Positions 44,349-53,611 of a stretch of 64,000 bases of DNA are shown piece by piece (within the stretch, counting starts at the first letter, position 1; each line of letters starts with the position of its first letter). A model generated the notes under the pieces. It ran no database searches. It worked only from the letters and a program-made list of their open reading frames with translations, and had not been told where the DNA came from. The stretch spans positions 37,013 to 101,012 of the forward strand of contig JABLYX010000013.1 of NCBI GenBank assembly GCA_018265615.1, in the 5' to 3' direction. A program made the position numbers and the translations under genes. This stretch comes from Lentisphaeria bacterium (GTDB lineage Bacteria; Verrucomicrobiota; Lentisphaeria; Victivallales; Victivallaceae).

Positions 44349-45620
44349 TTATTCCGCGCGGAGCACCGTGATCGGGTTCTGCTGGGCGGCCTTGTAGGCC
44401 GGGTAGGTCCCGAAGATCACGCCGGTAATGCTTGAAATCGCCAGGGCCAGCACAATGCTCCAGGCCGAGTAGATCGTCGGCATCTCCGAATAATAGGTGA
44501 TCGCCGAACCGATGCCGACTCCGAGCATAATGCCCATGACGCCGCCGGTCGAGGTCAGGAACACGGTCTCGATCAGGAACTGCAGCAGGATGTCGGATTT
44601 CTGCGCGCCGAGCGCGCGCCGCGTACCGATCTCCTTGCGCCGTTCGTAGACGCTCGCAAGCATGATGTTCATGATGCCGATGCCGCCGACCACCAGCGAG
44701 ATGCCGGCGATCGACCCCATCACGATCGTGAAGATGTTCTGCGTCTGCTCGCGCTGCCTCAGGAGCTCCAGCGGAACCACCATGCCCCAGTCCTTCGTGT
44801 CGGAATGGGCCTTGTCGAGATAGCCGGAAATACGTTTCGCCGTATTGTCGATGTAACTCGTATCCGCGACCTTGACGAGGAACAGGTCATATGCGATGCG
44901 GGTGATCTTGTAGGCATACCCCTCCCGGACGAAGGTGTAATCCTTGTAAAGCGCCCGGGCCGTGGTGATCGGAATCAGGATCATGTCGTTCTGACCGCCG
45001 ATCTCCGGATACTGCGTTCCGTATTCGTTGTCGATGATGCCGATGATCCGGAACACCATGTCCTCGACCCGGATCGAGCTGCCGACTACCTCCGTGTTGC
45101 CGATCGCAAAAAGCTTCCGTTTCACATTCCTGCCGATCACGCAGACAAAAGAGTTGTTCTTGTAGTCCGCCGGCGAAAACCAGCGCCCCTTCTCCATGCG
45201 GCTCGACGAGTCGCGCAGGAACTGATAGTCGCAGCCGACCAGCTTCAGGTCAGTCCGCTGCAGCCCCTTCAGGACCTTTTTACGCGCATCGAACACGGTT
45301 GTGATGCGCTCGACGTTGTCCATCTTCATGATGTTGCCGACATCCTTCTCGCTGAGCCCGTAGCGCTCCATCACGCCGGCGTTTTCCGAGCTTTCGCTCT
45401 TGCCGTCCACGGGGGGACGCTTCGAGAACAGGATGATCTTGTCGATGCCCATCGCTTCGATCTGGGCCAGCGCCGAGCGCTTCGCCCCTTCGGAGATCGC
45501 GAGCATCGCGATCACGCTGCCGACGCCGAAAATGACGCCGAGCGAAGTCAGGATCGACCGCACCTTATGCAGCAGCAGATTGTGCAAAGAGAGCTTGAAA
45601 AGGTCACGTACGAGCATCAT
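44349..45620 (-). CDS. MacB-like ABC transporter permease
   Basis: This is a 423-residue inner-membrane protein of the MacB/FtsX type. The first TM lies at about 20 to 45 (SILTSLGVIFGVGSVIAMLAISEG), a large periplasmic MacB-type core at 50 to 290, then three TM helices (VVGGIGIMNIMLASVYERRKEIG signature, the ISLVVGG helix and the final ALAISSITGVIFGTYPA). It has no fused ATPase; that is the separate gene upstream, overlapping by 4 bp. MacB proteins act as mechanotransmitters that drive substrates from the periplasm through an outer-membrane conduit. Confidence 0.9.
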   Translation of the reverse strand: MMLVRDLFKLSLHNLLLHKVRSILTSLGVIFGVGSVIAMLAISEGAKRSALAQIEAMGIDKIILFSKRPPVDGKSESSENAGVMERYGLSEKDVGNIMKMDNVERITTVFDARKKVLKGLQRTDLKLVGCDYQFLRDSSSRMEKGRWFSPADYKNNSFVCVIGRNVKRKLFAIGNTEVVGSSIRVEDMVFRIIGIIDNEYGTQYPEIGGQNDMILIPITTARALYKDYTFVREGYAYKITRIAYDLFLVKVADTSYIDNTAKRISGYLDKAHSDTKDWGMVVPLELLRQREQTQNIFTIVMGSIAGISLVVGGIGIMNIMLASVYERRKEIGTRRALGAQKSDILLQFLIETVFLTSTGGVMGIMLGVGIGSAITYYSEMPTIYSAWSIVLALAISSITGVIFGTYPAYKAAQQNPITVLRAE

Positions 45621-46417
45621 TTTGACGCCTCCGCAATCTCGGCTTCCGCCGTTTCGCGCTGCTCTTCGACCTCTGCGACCATCTTCTTTTCGAGCTCCCT
45701 GACCTCCCAGTCGAACAGCGTATCGTCGATCCGCCCGTCGCGCAGGCGGATGATCTTGTCGTAGTGCGGCCCGAGCGCCGGGTTATGCGTCACCATGACG
45801 ATCGTCACCCCCTGCTCGCGGTTCAGCTCGTGGAACAGCTTCATGATCTCGGTGCTGGTCTTCTCGTCGAGGTTGCCGGTCGGCTCGTCCGCGAGAATGA
45901 AGGCCGGATTGTTCGACAACGCCCGTGCGATTGCGATGCGCTGACACTCGCCGCCGGAGAGCTGGGTCGGGCGGTGCCCGAGGCGGTGCCCGAGCCCGAC
46001 CCGCTGCGCGAGATCGAGTGCCCGCTTTCGGCGGATCCGCCCCGGGACCCGGCCGTAAACCATCGGAACTTCGATATTCTCCTCGACCGAAAGGTGCGGG
46101 AACAGATTGAAGCTCTGAAAGATAAAGCCGATCTTCCGGTTCCGGATCGTCGCCTGCTCGACGTCGGTGAGTTGGCTGACCTCGGTTTTCTCAAGAAAAT
46201 ACTGCCCGCCGGTCGGCACATCGAGCATACCGAGGATGTTCAGCAGCGTCGATTTGCCGGACCCCGAGGTTCCGATGAAACCGACGAATTCGCCGCGCCT
46301 GACCGTCGCATGGATCCCTTTCAGCACGGGGACCTGAAGATCCCCGGTGATGTAGGTCTTGCGGATGTCGATCAGCCGAACGATGTCATCGACAGCTTTC
46401 GCCTCCATTCCGGCCAT
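45617..46417 (-). CDS. ABC transporter ATP-binding protein (LolD/MacB type)
   Basis: This 266-residue ATPase has Walker A GTSGSGKST, a Q-loop in FIFQSFNLFPHLSVEEN, signature LSGGECQRIAIARAL and Walker B FILADEPTGNLD. It belongs to the LolD/MacB/FtsE group by the NLFPHLSVEENIEVPM stretch. The C-terminal tail is extended and Glu-rich (from about residue 235). It lies between the adaptor gene (1-bp overlap) and the permease gene (4-bp overlap). Confidence 0.92.
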   Translation of the reverse strand: MAGMEAKAVDDIVRLIDIRKTYITGDLQVPVLKGIHATVRRGEFVGFIGTSGSGKSTLLNILGMLDVPTGGQYFLEKTEVSQLTDVEQATIRNRKIGFIFQSFNLFPHLSVEENIEVPMVYGRVPGRIRRKRALDLAQRVGLGHRLGHRPTQLSGGECQRIAIARALSNNPAFILADEPTGNLDEKTSTEIMKLFHELNREQGVTIVMVTHNPALGPHYDKIIRLRDGRIDDTLFDWEVRELEKKMVAEVEEQRETAEAEIAEASK

Positions 46418-47949
46418 TATTTCGATTCCTGCGTTTTCTGGTACGGCCGGTAGAGGTAAACGACGTCGCCTTCCTCGAGCCCGCTCTTGATCTGGACGAA
46501 ATTGTCGTTCGATTCGCCGATCTCCACATCGACCTCCGCGGGGCCGGTCAGGCCGCTGCGGTAGACGAAGAACCGGTCATTCTCCTCGAACACCGCTTCG
46601 ACCGGGACGAAAATCGTCTTCGGAATCGTCTTGGTCACGATGTTGATCTGCACGCTCATGCCGTTCACGAGCCTCGACGACTGCTGATCGAGCTTGAGCT
46701 TCGACTTGTAGATCTTCGGGGATGAGGAGTCCCAGTTCACGAGGTTGACCGGCAGCGTGTCGATGTGCGAAATCGCCCCGCCGAACTTCACGCCGGGCAG
46801 CGAATCCGGGGAGATGACCGCGCGGTCGCCGATGTTAATCTTCGAACGGTACTGCTCCGGCAGGTCGAAATCGACCACGAGGTTCGACATCTCCGGGATC
46901 GTGATGAGCACCTGCCCCTTGTTGATGTCGATGCCGGGCTTCACGTCGAGGTTGCCCCAGCGCCGGTCCGGGTCCGCGTAAATCACGACGCCGTCAACCG
47001 GGGCACGCAGCTCCATCATGGTCATGTAGCTCTTGTAGCGGCTCAGTTGGTCGCTGGTCCGCTTGATCCGGCGGCGGTAGTTCTCGATCGACTTGTCGGA
47101 CTGCACGATCTTCGACTCGGTCGAAATCTTGACCTTGCGCAGATTCAGCTTCGCCTGTTCGTAAGCGTTGAAAAGGCGGGTCAGCTTGCTCGGATTGTCG
47201 TAACGGCGGAACACACGGAGGTTGTCCTCGGCGGAATTGAGCGAGTTCTCCTTTTCGTCGATCTTGGTCTGCGCATCCTTCAGGAGCTGACGCTTCTTAT
47301 CCTCCGCGTTCTCATCCTTCTTCACGCTCACTTCGCTGTCGCGCGTCGTCGCATAATCGTTTTCGGCGGTCTCCAGCGCGGCTTCGGCGTTCGTGATCGC
47401 AAGGTCGAGCTCGTCGCGCTTGCTGGCGCGCTCGAACCGGCGGTACTTGCGCATCGCGTCGTCGGCCTGGAGCAGACTCTCCTCGGCGGCCTGCAGGTCC
47501 GCGGCGTTCGTGCTGATCTGGATCTTCTTCGACTCGATCGCGAGGTCAAGCTCCTTCTTCAGGTTGTCGAGCTCGATTTCGAGGTTTTCGATCTGCTCCT
47601 TGAGTTCGTCTGTCTCGAATTTGGCCAACAGGTCGCCCGCCTTGACCTTGCTGTTCTCGTCGATGACCCAGAGCAGCTTGGTCCGGTAGTTGGCCTGCAG
47701 CGAAAGCTTATGCTTCTGGCTGGCATTCACATAGCCGCCCTGCTGGAGGCCGATGACAAGGTCGTCGCGCACCACCTTGTAGGTACGGTCCTTGTCGGCG
47801 CTGTCCCTGGCCTGCTTCGCGGCGGCGGCCTGCCGGTTCGCCTGCAGCTTCGGCTGAATCACGCCGAACCATGCACCGGCGCCAATTCCGCCGATCACCA
47901 GGAGAATGACCAGCCATGTGATTTTTTTACGGCTGACTTTCATTTTCAC
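46417..47949 (-). CDS. MacA/HlyD-like periplasmic adaptor with long coiled coil
   Basis: This 510-residue membrane-fusion protein has an N-terminal TM (ITWLVILLVIGGIGAGAWFGV). Lipoyl halves surround a very long coiled-coil hairpin from about residue 110 to 320 (repeated E/K/L heptads), longer than in E. coli MacA. Then comes the beta-barrel part (LRAPVDGVVIYADPD, VDFDLPEQYRSKINIGDRAVI, LVNGMSVQINIV). The gene overlaps the upstream secretin gene by 4 bp and the ATPase gene by 1 bp. The long hairpin may be what reaches the secretin. Confidence 0.88.
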   Translation of the reverse strand: MKMKVSRKKITWLVILLVIGGIGAGAWFGVIQPKLQANRQAAAAKQARDSADKDRTYKVVRDDLVIGLQQGGYVNASQKHKLSLQANYRTKLLWVIDENSKVKAGDLLAKFETDELKEQIENLEIELDNLKKELDLAIESKKIQISTNAADLQAAEESLLQADDAMRKYRRFERASKRDELDLAITNAEAALETAENDYATTRDSEVSVKKDENAEDKKRQLLKDAQTKIDEKENSLNSAEDNLRVFRRYDNPSKLTRLFNAYEQAKLNLRKVKISTESKIVQSDKSIENYRRRIKRTSDQLSRYKSYMTMMELRAPVDGVVIYADPDRRWGNLDVKPGIDINKGQVLITIPEMSNLVVDFDLPEQYRSKINIGDRAVISPDSLPGVKFGGAISHIDTLPVNLVNWDSSSPKIYKSKLKLDQQSSRLVNGMSVQINIVTKTIPKTIFVPVEAVFEENDRFFVYRSGLTGPAEVDVEIGESNDNFVQIKSGLEEGDVVYLYRPYQKTQESK

Positions 47950-49499
47950 TTCCCGTCGGTTGCGGCATTCTCTGCCGGTTCAGCGGCTTCTTCCTTCGGT
48001 TCCACGGTCACTTTGACCGCGGGCCTGTCGTCGATCAGCCCGGCTTCCTCCGGCTTCGGCTCCGCCACGTACACCTCGGAGTCGAGCTTTTCCGCCTCTC
48101 CGGCCGGAACGGCCCGCCCGGCGCCGTCGATGGTGATCGGAGCCGCCTTGAACGCCTTGCGCTTCTGCTGCTCGACGCCGGGGAGCGCCCCGACGATCTC
48201 ATCGCGGAACTTCTTGATGGACTGCTTGTGCAGCGGGAAGCTGTCGGCATTGGAGATGATCTCGCCGAGCTTCTCGCTGACCTTCGCGTTGCGGTCGAAG
48301 TCATAGAATACGCCGTTCGCGACCTGCTCCGCGGAAATAATGTGAATCTTGAGGAAGAAAACCAGCTGCGTGACCTCCTTCGACTCATTCTTGCCGGTGA
48401 AGAGCTCCCCGATGTACGGCAGGTCGGAGAGGATCGGCACGCGCTGCTGCTGCAGCGTGGTGCGGTTGCTGTACAGCCCGCCCATCATCACGACCTGCTT
48501 GTCCTGCATCCGGAGGTAGGTTTCCACGCTGCGCGCGGAGATCACAGGAACCGAGTAGGAGGTGTCGCCGCTGGAAACGCTCTCGTAACGCTGTACGTTC
48601 GACACCTTCGGATAGACCCGGAGCGTCACGTTGTCGCGGTTGATCATGCTGGGCTCGACTTCAAGCGTCACGCCGACGTTCTTGAAGGTCGTGCTCATCT
48701 GGATGCTGGTTCCGGTAGTGGTCGCCTCCTGGATCGGAATCTCCTCGCCGGTCACGATCCGGCTGACCTCGTTGCGGGAGATCAGGATGTTCGGGCTCGA
48801 AAGCACCGTCGCATCCTGCGCGGTCTCGAGCCACTGGAATGCGATGTTCATCGAGTCCTTGCCTGCGTAGGGCGTGAAGTCACCGGTCGCGCCGGAGGTG
48901 GTGGGCGTCGTGTTCCCCGGGATCTGGGTCTGGGCTCCGGTCTTATAGCGCGACCCCTGGAACATGATCGACAGATTGCGCTGCATGCCGTCGCCGAACA
49001 TGACCTCGACGACCTTCGCTTCGATCAGGATCTGCGGCGACGGAATATCCATCGCCTCGAGGATCTCCCGGTAGCTGTCGATCTCATCCGCCGGCGCATT
49101 GATGATGAGCTCGTTCTGCTCGTCGAGCGGTTCGACGAGCGTCGAACCGGTGATCACTCCGTCGATCGCCTTGAACATTTTCTTGGACGAAGTGAAGCGC
49201 GGCCGGAAAATCAGCGTGGAGCGGTCGTTCGGCGCCTTGATGACCTTACAATACGGCGGCTGGATCTGCTTTGCCGTATCGTGGATCACCGAAAGCGGGG
49301 CATCGTCGGCAAACAGTTCGGTAAGCTCCTCGATCACGGAACGGACATTCTGCTTTCCGCGCGCATAATCCTCTTCCGTACGGACGACGGGTTGCTCAGC
49401 TTCCGCGGCGAAAAGCGGAGCGGGGAGCGCTGCCATCACCATCGCCGAGCCGCACATGACGGCTGCCGACTTCATCAATCGAGTTTGCCCGAAAAGCAT
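47946..49499 (-). CDS. secretin-family outer-membrane channel protein
   Basis: This 517-residue protein has a signal peptide (about residues 9 to 31). An N-domain region ends with a KH-like N3 segment (NELIINAPADEIDSYREILEAMDIPSPQ). The secretin domain spans about 150 to 380: ILIEAKVVEVMFGDG, ATVLSSPNILISRNEVSRIVTGEEIP, VGVTLEVEPSMI and the VPILSDLPYIGELF signature. After it comes a Pro/Glu-rich tail. Secretins form gated outer-membrane rings in type II secretion and pilus systems. Here the gene opens an operon with a MacA-like adaptor, ABC ATPase and MacB-like permease rather than gsp genes, which is unusual. Confidence 0.87.
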   Translation of the reverse strand: MLFGQTRLMKSAAVMCGSAMVMAALPAPLFAAEAEQPVVRTEEDYARGKQNVRSVIEELTELFADDAPLSVIHDTAKQIQPPYCKVIKAPNDRSTLIFRPRFTSSKKMFKAIDGVITGSTLVEPLDEQNELIINAPADEIDSYREILEAMDIPSPQILIEAKVVEVMFGDGMQRNLSIMFQGSRYKTGAQTQIPGNTTPTTSGATGDFTPYAGKDSMNIAFQWLETAQDATVLSSPNILISRNEVSRIVTGEEIPIQEATTTGTSIQMSTTFKNVGVTLEVEPSMINRDNVTLRVYPKVSNVQRYESVSSGDTSYSVPVISARSVETYLRMQDKQVVMMGGLYSNRTTLQQQRVPILSDLPYIGELFTGKNESKEVTQLVFFLKIHIISAEQVANGVFYDFDRNAKVSEKLGEIISNADSFPLHKQSIKKFRDEIVGALPGVEQQKRKAFKAAPITIDGAGRAVPAGEAEKLDSEVYVAEPKPEEAGLIDDRPAVKVTVEPKEEAAEPAENAATDGK

Positions 49500-49801
49500 T
49501 TTTCTCTGGAATCCTTACTTGTTTTCTGGTTGCTGTTCTATTTCAAAATTCATTCATCAATCCTGAAACGGACGTGGCCGGACAGACGGGCACGGCTCCG
49601 CGTTCCGCTTAAGTTAAAAAAGTTATACCAACATTGCACAATTGCAAGCTTTTTTCCGGATATTTTCCACTTTTTTATCCCCTCTTTTGAACAGTTCGCC
49701 GTTATTAAGCGATTATTGAAAGTCAAGAGTGCCGAAAAAAACAAAAAATTCACAAATAACGCTTTACTTTCCCTGAAATCGTGATATCTTCATACCGTAA
49801 T
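49500..49801. other. 302-bp intergenic region, secretin operon / glycosyltransferase
   Basis: AT-rich with no gene. A weak hairpin TTGCA-CAAT-TGCAA followed by GC and six T (about 49633-49654, plus strand) looks like a terminator but has no gene to end. A possible leftward -10 TATAAC lies nearby. The promoter of the glycosyltransferase is at the right end. Confidence 0.45.
49763..49790 (+). promoter_or_regulatory. promoter of GT2 gene, very short leader
   Basis: TTTACT at 49763-49768, a 16-base spacer and TATCTT at 49785-49790. The RNA would start at about 49797, only a few bases before ATG 49802, and no ribosome site is visible. Confidence 0.4.
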
Positions 49802-51376
49802 ATGAAATTTATACCGGAACAACTCGACCCGATCACACGGGCGTTTGTGGAGTCGCATCCCGGCGGCTCCGCCATCGAAGTGTCGAGCCGCTGGCAGCAG
49901 GCGCGATATTTCCTGATCGCGGCCGGGCTGCTGCTGCTGCTGAAATTCCGGTGGGACTACTTTCTCTTCCTCGTGACCGCGTTCCTGATGTTCTGGTACG
50001 CCGCGGCCGTGATCTTCCGCGGCGGCGCGGCGTTTCTCTCCTGGTTCGGGCGCGGCGAGGAGATCGTCACCGACGATGAAGTCGCGGCGCTGGAGGATGA
50101 CGAGCTGCCGGTCTACACGGTCTTCCTGCCGCTCTACCACGAGGCGAACATCGCGGCGAAAATCGTGCGCAACATGGGCCGGCTCGACTACCCGAAGGAG
50201 AAGCTCGAAGTCATGCTGCTGCTGGAGGCCGACGACGGCGAAACCCGCAGTGCACTGGAGAAAACCGGGCTGCCTCCCTACTGCCGCGTGCTGACCATTC
50301 CGGACGCACCGCCGAAAACCAAGCCGCGCGCCTGCAATTTCGGTCTGGCGCAGGCGCGCGGGGAGTTCAGCGTGATCTACGACGCCGAAGACGCGCCGGA
50401 GCCGGATCAGCTGAAGAAGGCGTACATCGTCTTCCGCCGCGACGCAGAAAAAAAGGTGCTCTGCGTGCAGGGCAAGCTCAATTACTTCAACAGCCGCCAC
50501 AATCTGCTGACCCGGCTCTTCACCGTCGAATATTCGACCTATTTCGATCTGACGCTGCCGGGCTACCAGCTCTTCAACCTGCCGCTGCCGCTCGGCGGGA
50601 CCAGCAACCATTTCCGCACCGAAATTCTGCGCGGGGTCGGCGGATGGGACCCGTTCAACGTGACGGAGGACTGCGACCTCGGGCTGCGGATCTACGAGTA
50701 CGGCTACAAGACGAAGCTCGTCAATTCGACGACCTACGAAGAGGCGAACTCCCAGGTGTGGAACTGGATGCGCCAGCGTTCCCGCTGGGTGAAGGGTTTC
50801 ATCCAGACCCACCTCGTGCACTACCGCAATCCGATCCGGACCGTGAAGCGGCTCGGGCTGTACGGCGCATTCGGCGGATTCCTCGCAGTCGGCGGCAGCG
50901 CCATGATGATGCTGACCAACCTCGTGTTCTGGGCGGTGCTGCTGCTTTACGCGGGGCTGCTGCTGCACGGGGTCTGTTCCGGCGTCCCGTTCTTCGACCT
51001 GATCGTCGGGCCGCAGCAGACCGGCGGCTATGAGGGGATCCGGATCGGGACTTTCCCGCTGCGGGCGTGGCCGCTGGTCTATTACGGTACGGGCGAGGAC
51101 CCGTTCTGGTCGATTTTTTCACAGATTTTCTTCATCGGCTCCTTGATAATGTTCCTTGCGAATTTTATATTTATCGGTATCGGGGTTGCCGCATGCATCA
51201 AGAGAAAATTTTACTGGCTGATCCCTGCCGCGCTGCTGATGCCGCTTTACTGGCTGCTGATTTCGCTGGCGGCCTGGAAGGGGTTCATCCAGATTTTCAC
51301 GAAACCATTTTATTGGGAAAAAACCAAACACGGATTGACCGAGAGCACCGATTCATGTAAGGAGGAAACCGCATGA
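49802..51376 (+). CDS. membrane glycosyltransferase, family 2 (BcsA-like)
   Basis: This is a 524-residue processive-type glycosyltransferase. TM segments flank a cytoplasmic GT-A domain: two at 33 to 75 and four or more after 345. Catalytic motifs are [14 protein letters not shown] (DxD region), [15 protein letters not shown] (TED) and [11 protein letters not shown] (QxxRW). These are the D,D,D,QxxRW motifs of cellulose- and hyaluronan-synthase-like enzymes, so it probably makes and exports a polysaccharide. A PilZ domain is not seen. It overlaps the following pseudopilin gene by 4 bp. ATG 49802 was chosen over GTG 49781; neither has a ribosome site. Confidence 0.87.
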   Translation: MKFIPEQLDPITRAFVESHPGGSAIEVSSRWQQARYFLIAAGLLLLLKFRWDYFLFLVTAFLMFWYAAAVIFRGGAAFLSWFGRGEEIVTDDEVAALEDDELPVYTVFLPLYHEANIAAKIVRNMGRLDYPKEKLEVMLLLEADDGETRSALEKTGLPPYCRVLTIPDAPPKTKPRACNFGLAQARGEFSVIYDAEDAPEPDQLKKAYIVFRRDAEKKVLCVQGKLNYFNSRHNLLTRLFTVEYSTYFDLTLPGYQLFNLPLPLGGTSNHFRTEILRGVGGWDPFNVTEDCDLGLRIYEYGYKTKLVNSTTYEEANSQVWNWMRQRSRWVKGFIQTHLVHYRNPIRTVKRLGLYGAFGGFLAVGGSAMMMLTNLVFWAVLLLYAGLLLHGVCSGVPFFDLIVGPQQTGGYEGIRIGTFPLRAWPLVYYGTGEDPFWSIFSQIFFIGSLIMFLANFIFIGIGVAACIKRKFYWLIPAALLMPLYWLLISLAAWKGFIQIFTKPFYWEKTKHGLTESTDSCKEETA

Positions 51377-52044
51377 AAAAGCAACCTTTCACCCTCATCG
51401 AACTGCTCGTCGTGATCGCGATCATCGCGATTCTGGCGGGAATGCTGCTCCCTGCGCTGAACCAGGCGCGGGACCGGGCGAAAACCACGACCTGCCTGAA
51501 CCAGCTGAAGCAGCTGAGCCTTGCGTGCGAAATGTACCGCAACGACTATCATGACCGGATGCCGCCGTGGATTTCCACGCTTTATCCGAATTACATGAGC
51601 ACCGACAAGACCTACCGCTGCCCGAAGGACGGCAACGACTCCGGAGCCGCCGTCACCGCCTGGATCGCCCGGCCCGACAAGAAGTATGACGAAGCTTACG
51701 ATGTACCCCAGAAAACCGGCGCATACGGCAACCCCACCAACAACGACGTCGAAAAGATCAGCTATTTTTATGAATTTTCCGAGGCCCCCTGCTCCTTTGC
51801 CGAAGAGGTGGGGGAAGGCGGAACCATGACCTGGAACGAGTATAAAACGCGGAACGTCAAGCATGACACCTGCAAGGAAAACGGCCCTTACAAGGACCGG
51901 AAATACTCCACGTTCCTCAGCAATTTCCCGGTGGTCCGCTGCTTCTGGCACCTGAAAGGCAGTGACGACAAACCGATCCTGAACGTCTCCTACAACGGCA
52001 ATACGTTCAACAGCATGCTGAAGTGGGAAGACGGAACCTGGTAA
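51373..52044 (+). CDS. pseudopilin-like secreted protein (prepilin leader)
   Basis: This 223-residue protein has the leader MKKQP, then [19 protein letters not shown] with Glu at +5. The globular part has Cys pairs (TTCLNQ, YRCPKDG). The usual DG-H mark at the end is replaced by [26 protein letters not shown] gives a strong ribosome site within the end of the glycosyltransferase gene. It is coupled to a polysaccharide synthase rather than to degradative enzymes, and the transcript ends at a strong terminator. Confidence 0.83.
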   Translation: MKKQPFTLIELLVVIAIIAILAGMLLPALNQARDRAKTTTCLNQLKQLSLACEMYRNDYHDRMPPWISTLYPNYMSTDKTYRCPKDGNDSGAAVTAWIARPDKKYDEAYDVPQKTGAYGNPTNNDVEKISYFYEFSEAPCSFAEEVGEGGTMTWNEYKTRNVKHDTCKENGPYKDRKYSTFLSNFPVVRCFWHLKGSDDKPILNVSYNGNTFNSMLKWEDGTW

Positions 52045-52062
52045 GTGCCCCGATGCATCATG

Positions 52063-52093
52063 ATCCGTCCCGGAACTCCGGGACGGATTTTTT
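52063..52093 (+). terminator. intrinsic terminator after GT2-pseudopilin operon
   Basis: ATCCGTCCCGG (52063-52073) pairs perfectly with CCGGGACGGAT (52078-52088) around AACT, followed by six T ending at 52093. Confidence 0.93.
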
Positions 52094-52096
52094 GTG

Positions 52097-52366
52097 TCAT
52101 TGCAGCTCGCCGCGCCGCCTCATTCCCGCGTATTTCATCACGAAAAAGAGGTCGGCGCCGACCATCAGCGCATTCAGGCAGTAGAGCGCGATCACCCAAT
52201 CCGGATGCGCGAGCTTATAGACGATGCCCGAGATATAGCCGATCTCCACGAGCCATAGAAATATGACGCTCTTGCCGACCGGATTCTTCACTTTGACCGT
52301 CTTCCAGATCGACACCGGCCAGCTCGCGCCGAAACACAGCATCATAACCGCTTCGAAAATATCCAT
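52097..52366 (-). CDS. small membrane protein, PQ-loop/SemiSWEET-like
   Basis: This 89-residue protein has three hydrophobic helices: FEAVMMLCFGASWPVSIWKT, SVIFLWLVEIGYISGIVYKL and WVIALYCLNALMVGADLFFVM. Three helices with a Trp-Pro in the first and a K-S-x-x-F-L turn into the second recall the half-transporter (SemiSWEET/PQ-loop) fold; the function is unproven. GGAGG lies 9 bases before the ATG at 52366. Confidence 0.65.
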   Translation of the reverse strand: MDIFEAVMMLCFGASWPVSIWKTVKVKNPVGKSVIFLWLVEIGYISGIVYKLAHPDWVIALYCLNALMVGADLFFVMKYAGMRRRGELQ

Positions 52367-52516
52367 GGTATATTGCCTCCCGATCCTCATAAATTACTCC
52401 CGGCGCCGCTTTTTTCAAACGAAAAGCGGGGAATGCGGCCGATTTTCCGTTGCAAAACGGCCCGGAGCGTGTACAGTACCGGCAGAACTTCAAACCGCAA
52501 CCGAGGGCGCCGCATC

Positions 52517-53611
52517 ATGAAGACGATCGTTTCCGACTGGAAAGAACAGCGGATCCAACTGCCGGGCAGAATGACTTTCCTGCCCTATTACACCACCTCC
52601 CCCTGGGGAAAAGACGAAACGTATTTCATCTTTTTTTCCGTCCTTCCCGATTTCAGCGAAATCCGGCTGCATGCCTGGTCGCCGGAGGAGAACCGGGCCA
52701 TAAGTGAAATTGAACTGACCGGCTGGAACGGCCGGGCTCCCGCCGTCGTGAGCGAGGAGCTGATTACCTCGGTGTTCCTGCCGGAGCAGGAAAGCCTGCT
52801 GCTGCCGCGCGGCGCCGACCTCTTCCGTGTTTCGCTTCGCAGCGGCGCCGTGGAACTGGTCTACCGCCATCCGGAACAGTCCGCGCGGCTCGGCGGCCCC
52901 GGCGGCCGCAGTCCCGACGGAAAGCTCACGGCATTCGGCGCATTCCTCCCGGCGGAGGGAACGCCGGAGATATCGCAGCTCCTCATCTTCGAAACCTCCG
53001 CGTTCCGCATCGAAGCGAAGCACGAATTCCGGAATTTCTTCGCGAACCATTTCCAATTCCAGCACGGTTCCGACTGGCTCCTTTTCGCCCACGAGGGGCC
53101 GACCGAGACGATCCCGGACCGGCTGAACCGGATCAACCGGAAAACCGGTGAGCGGCAGCTGCTCCACCGCCACGAAACCGCGCCGGACGGCAAACTGCTC
53201 GAATGCATCGGCCACGAAATGACCGGCGGGAACGCGGTCTGCGCGGTCCGCTACCCCGTCAGCACCCTCCCCGGCGCACTCGTCGTCATGAATCCGGACG
53301 GCAGCGGCTATACGGAGCTCGACCGCGACGACTACTGGCACAGCTCCTGCAACGCCGACGGCACCATCTTCGCCATGGATACGATGTGGTGGGGGCACAC
53401 AAAGCGCCAAACCCCGCATGAAATGGACATCATCCGCATCGACCGCAAAGCGGGAACCAAAGAGATTGTGAAAACCGTGCACTCCGACCCGGCGAAGCAG
53501 TACCGCCACCCGCATCCGCAGCTGAATGCGGACGGAAAGCGCCTGCTCTTCATCGAGAACTCCGACGCCGACGCAGCCCTCGGCTCCGTCACTCTCCGGG
53601 AACTCCGCTGA
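52517..53611 (+). CDS. oligogalacturonate-lyase-like propeller protein (PL22-type)
   Basis: This 364-residue cytoplasmic protein is built of WD40-like beta-propeller repeats. IGHEMTGGNAVCAV, YWHSSCNADGTIFAMDTMWWG and QYRHPHPQLNADGKRLLF hold the histidines that in PL22 oligogalacturonate lyases bind the metal and substrate. It would cut short pectin oligomers. GAGGG precedes the ATG at 52517. Its last 23 bp overlap the convergent MGMT-like gene. No other pectin gene is nearby. Confidence 0.7.
   Translation: MKTIVSDWKEQRIQLPGRMTFLPYYTTSPWGKDETYFIFFSVLPDFSEIRLHAWSPEENRAISEIELTGWNGRAPAVVSEELITSVFLPEQESLLLPRGADLFRVSLRSGAVELVYRHPEQSARLGGPGGRSPDGKLTAFGAFLPAEGTPEISQLLIFETSAFRIEAKHEFRNFFANHFQFQHGSDWLLFAHEGPTETIPDRLNRINRKTGERQLLHRHETAPDGKLLECIGHEMTGGNAVCAVRYPVSTLPGALVVMNPDGSGYTELDRDDYWHSSCNADGTIFAMDTMWWGHTKRQTPHEMDIIRIDRKAGTKEIVKTVHSDPAKQYRHPHPQLNADGKRLLFIENSDADAALGSVTLRELR

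Noticed and set aside
47946..49499. Secretin as part of a local type II secretion or type IV pilus cluster
   Set aside because: No gsp/pil ATPase, inner-membrane platform or prepilin peptidase gene is found nearby; all co-operonic genes are of the MacAB type.
49633..49654. Hairpin with T-run as a plus-strand terminator
   Set aside because: The stem is only five AT-rich pairs and no plus-strand gene lies upstream to be ended.
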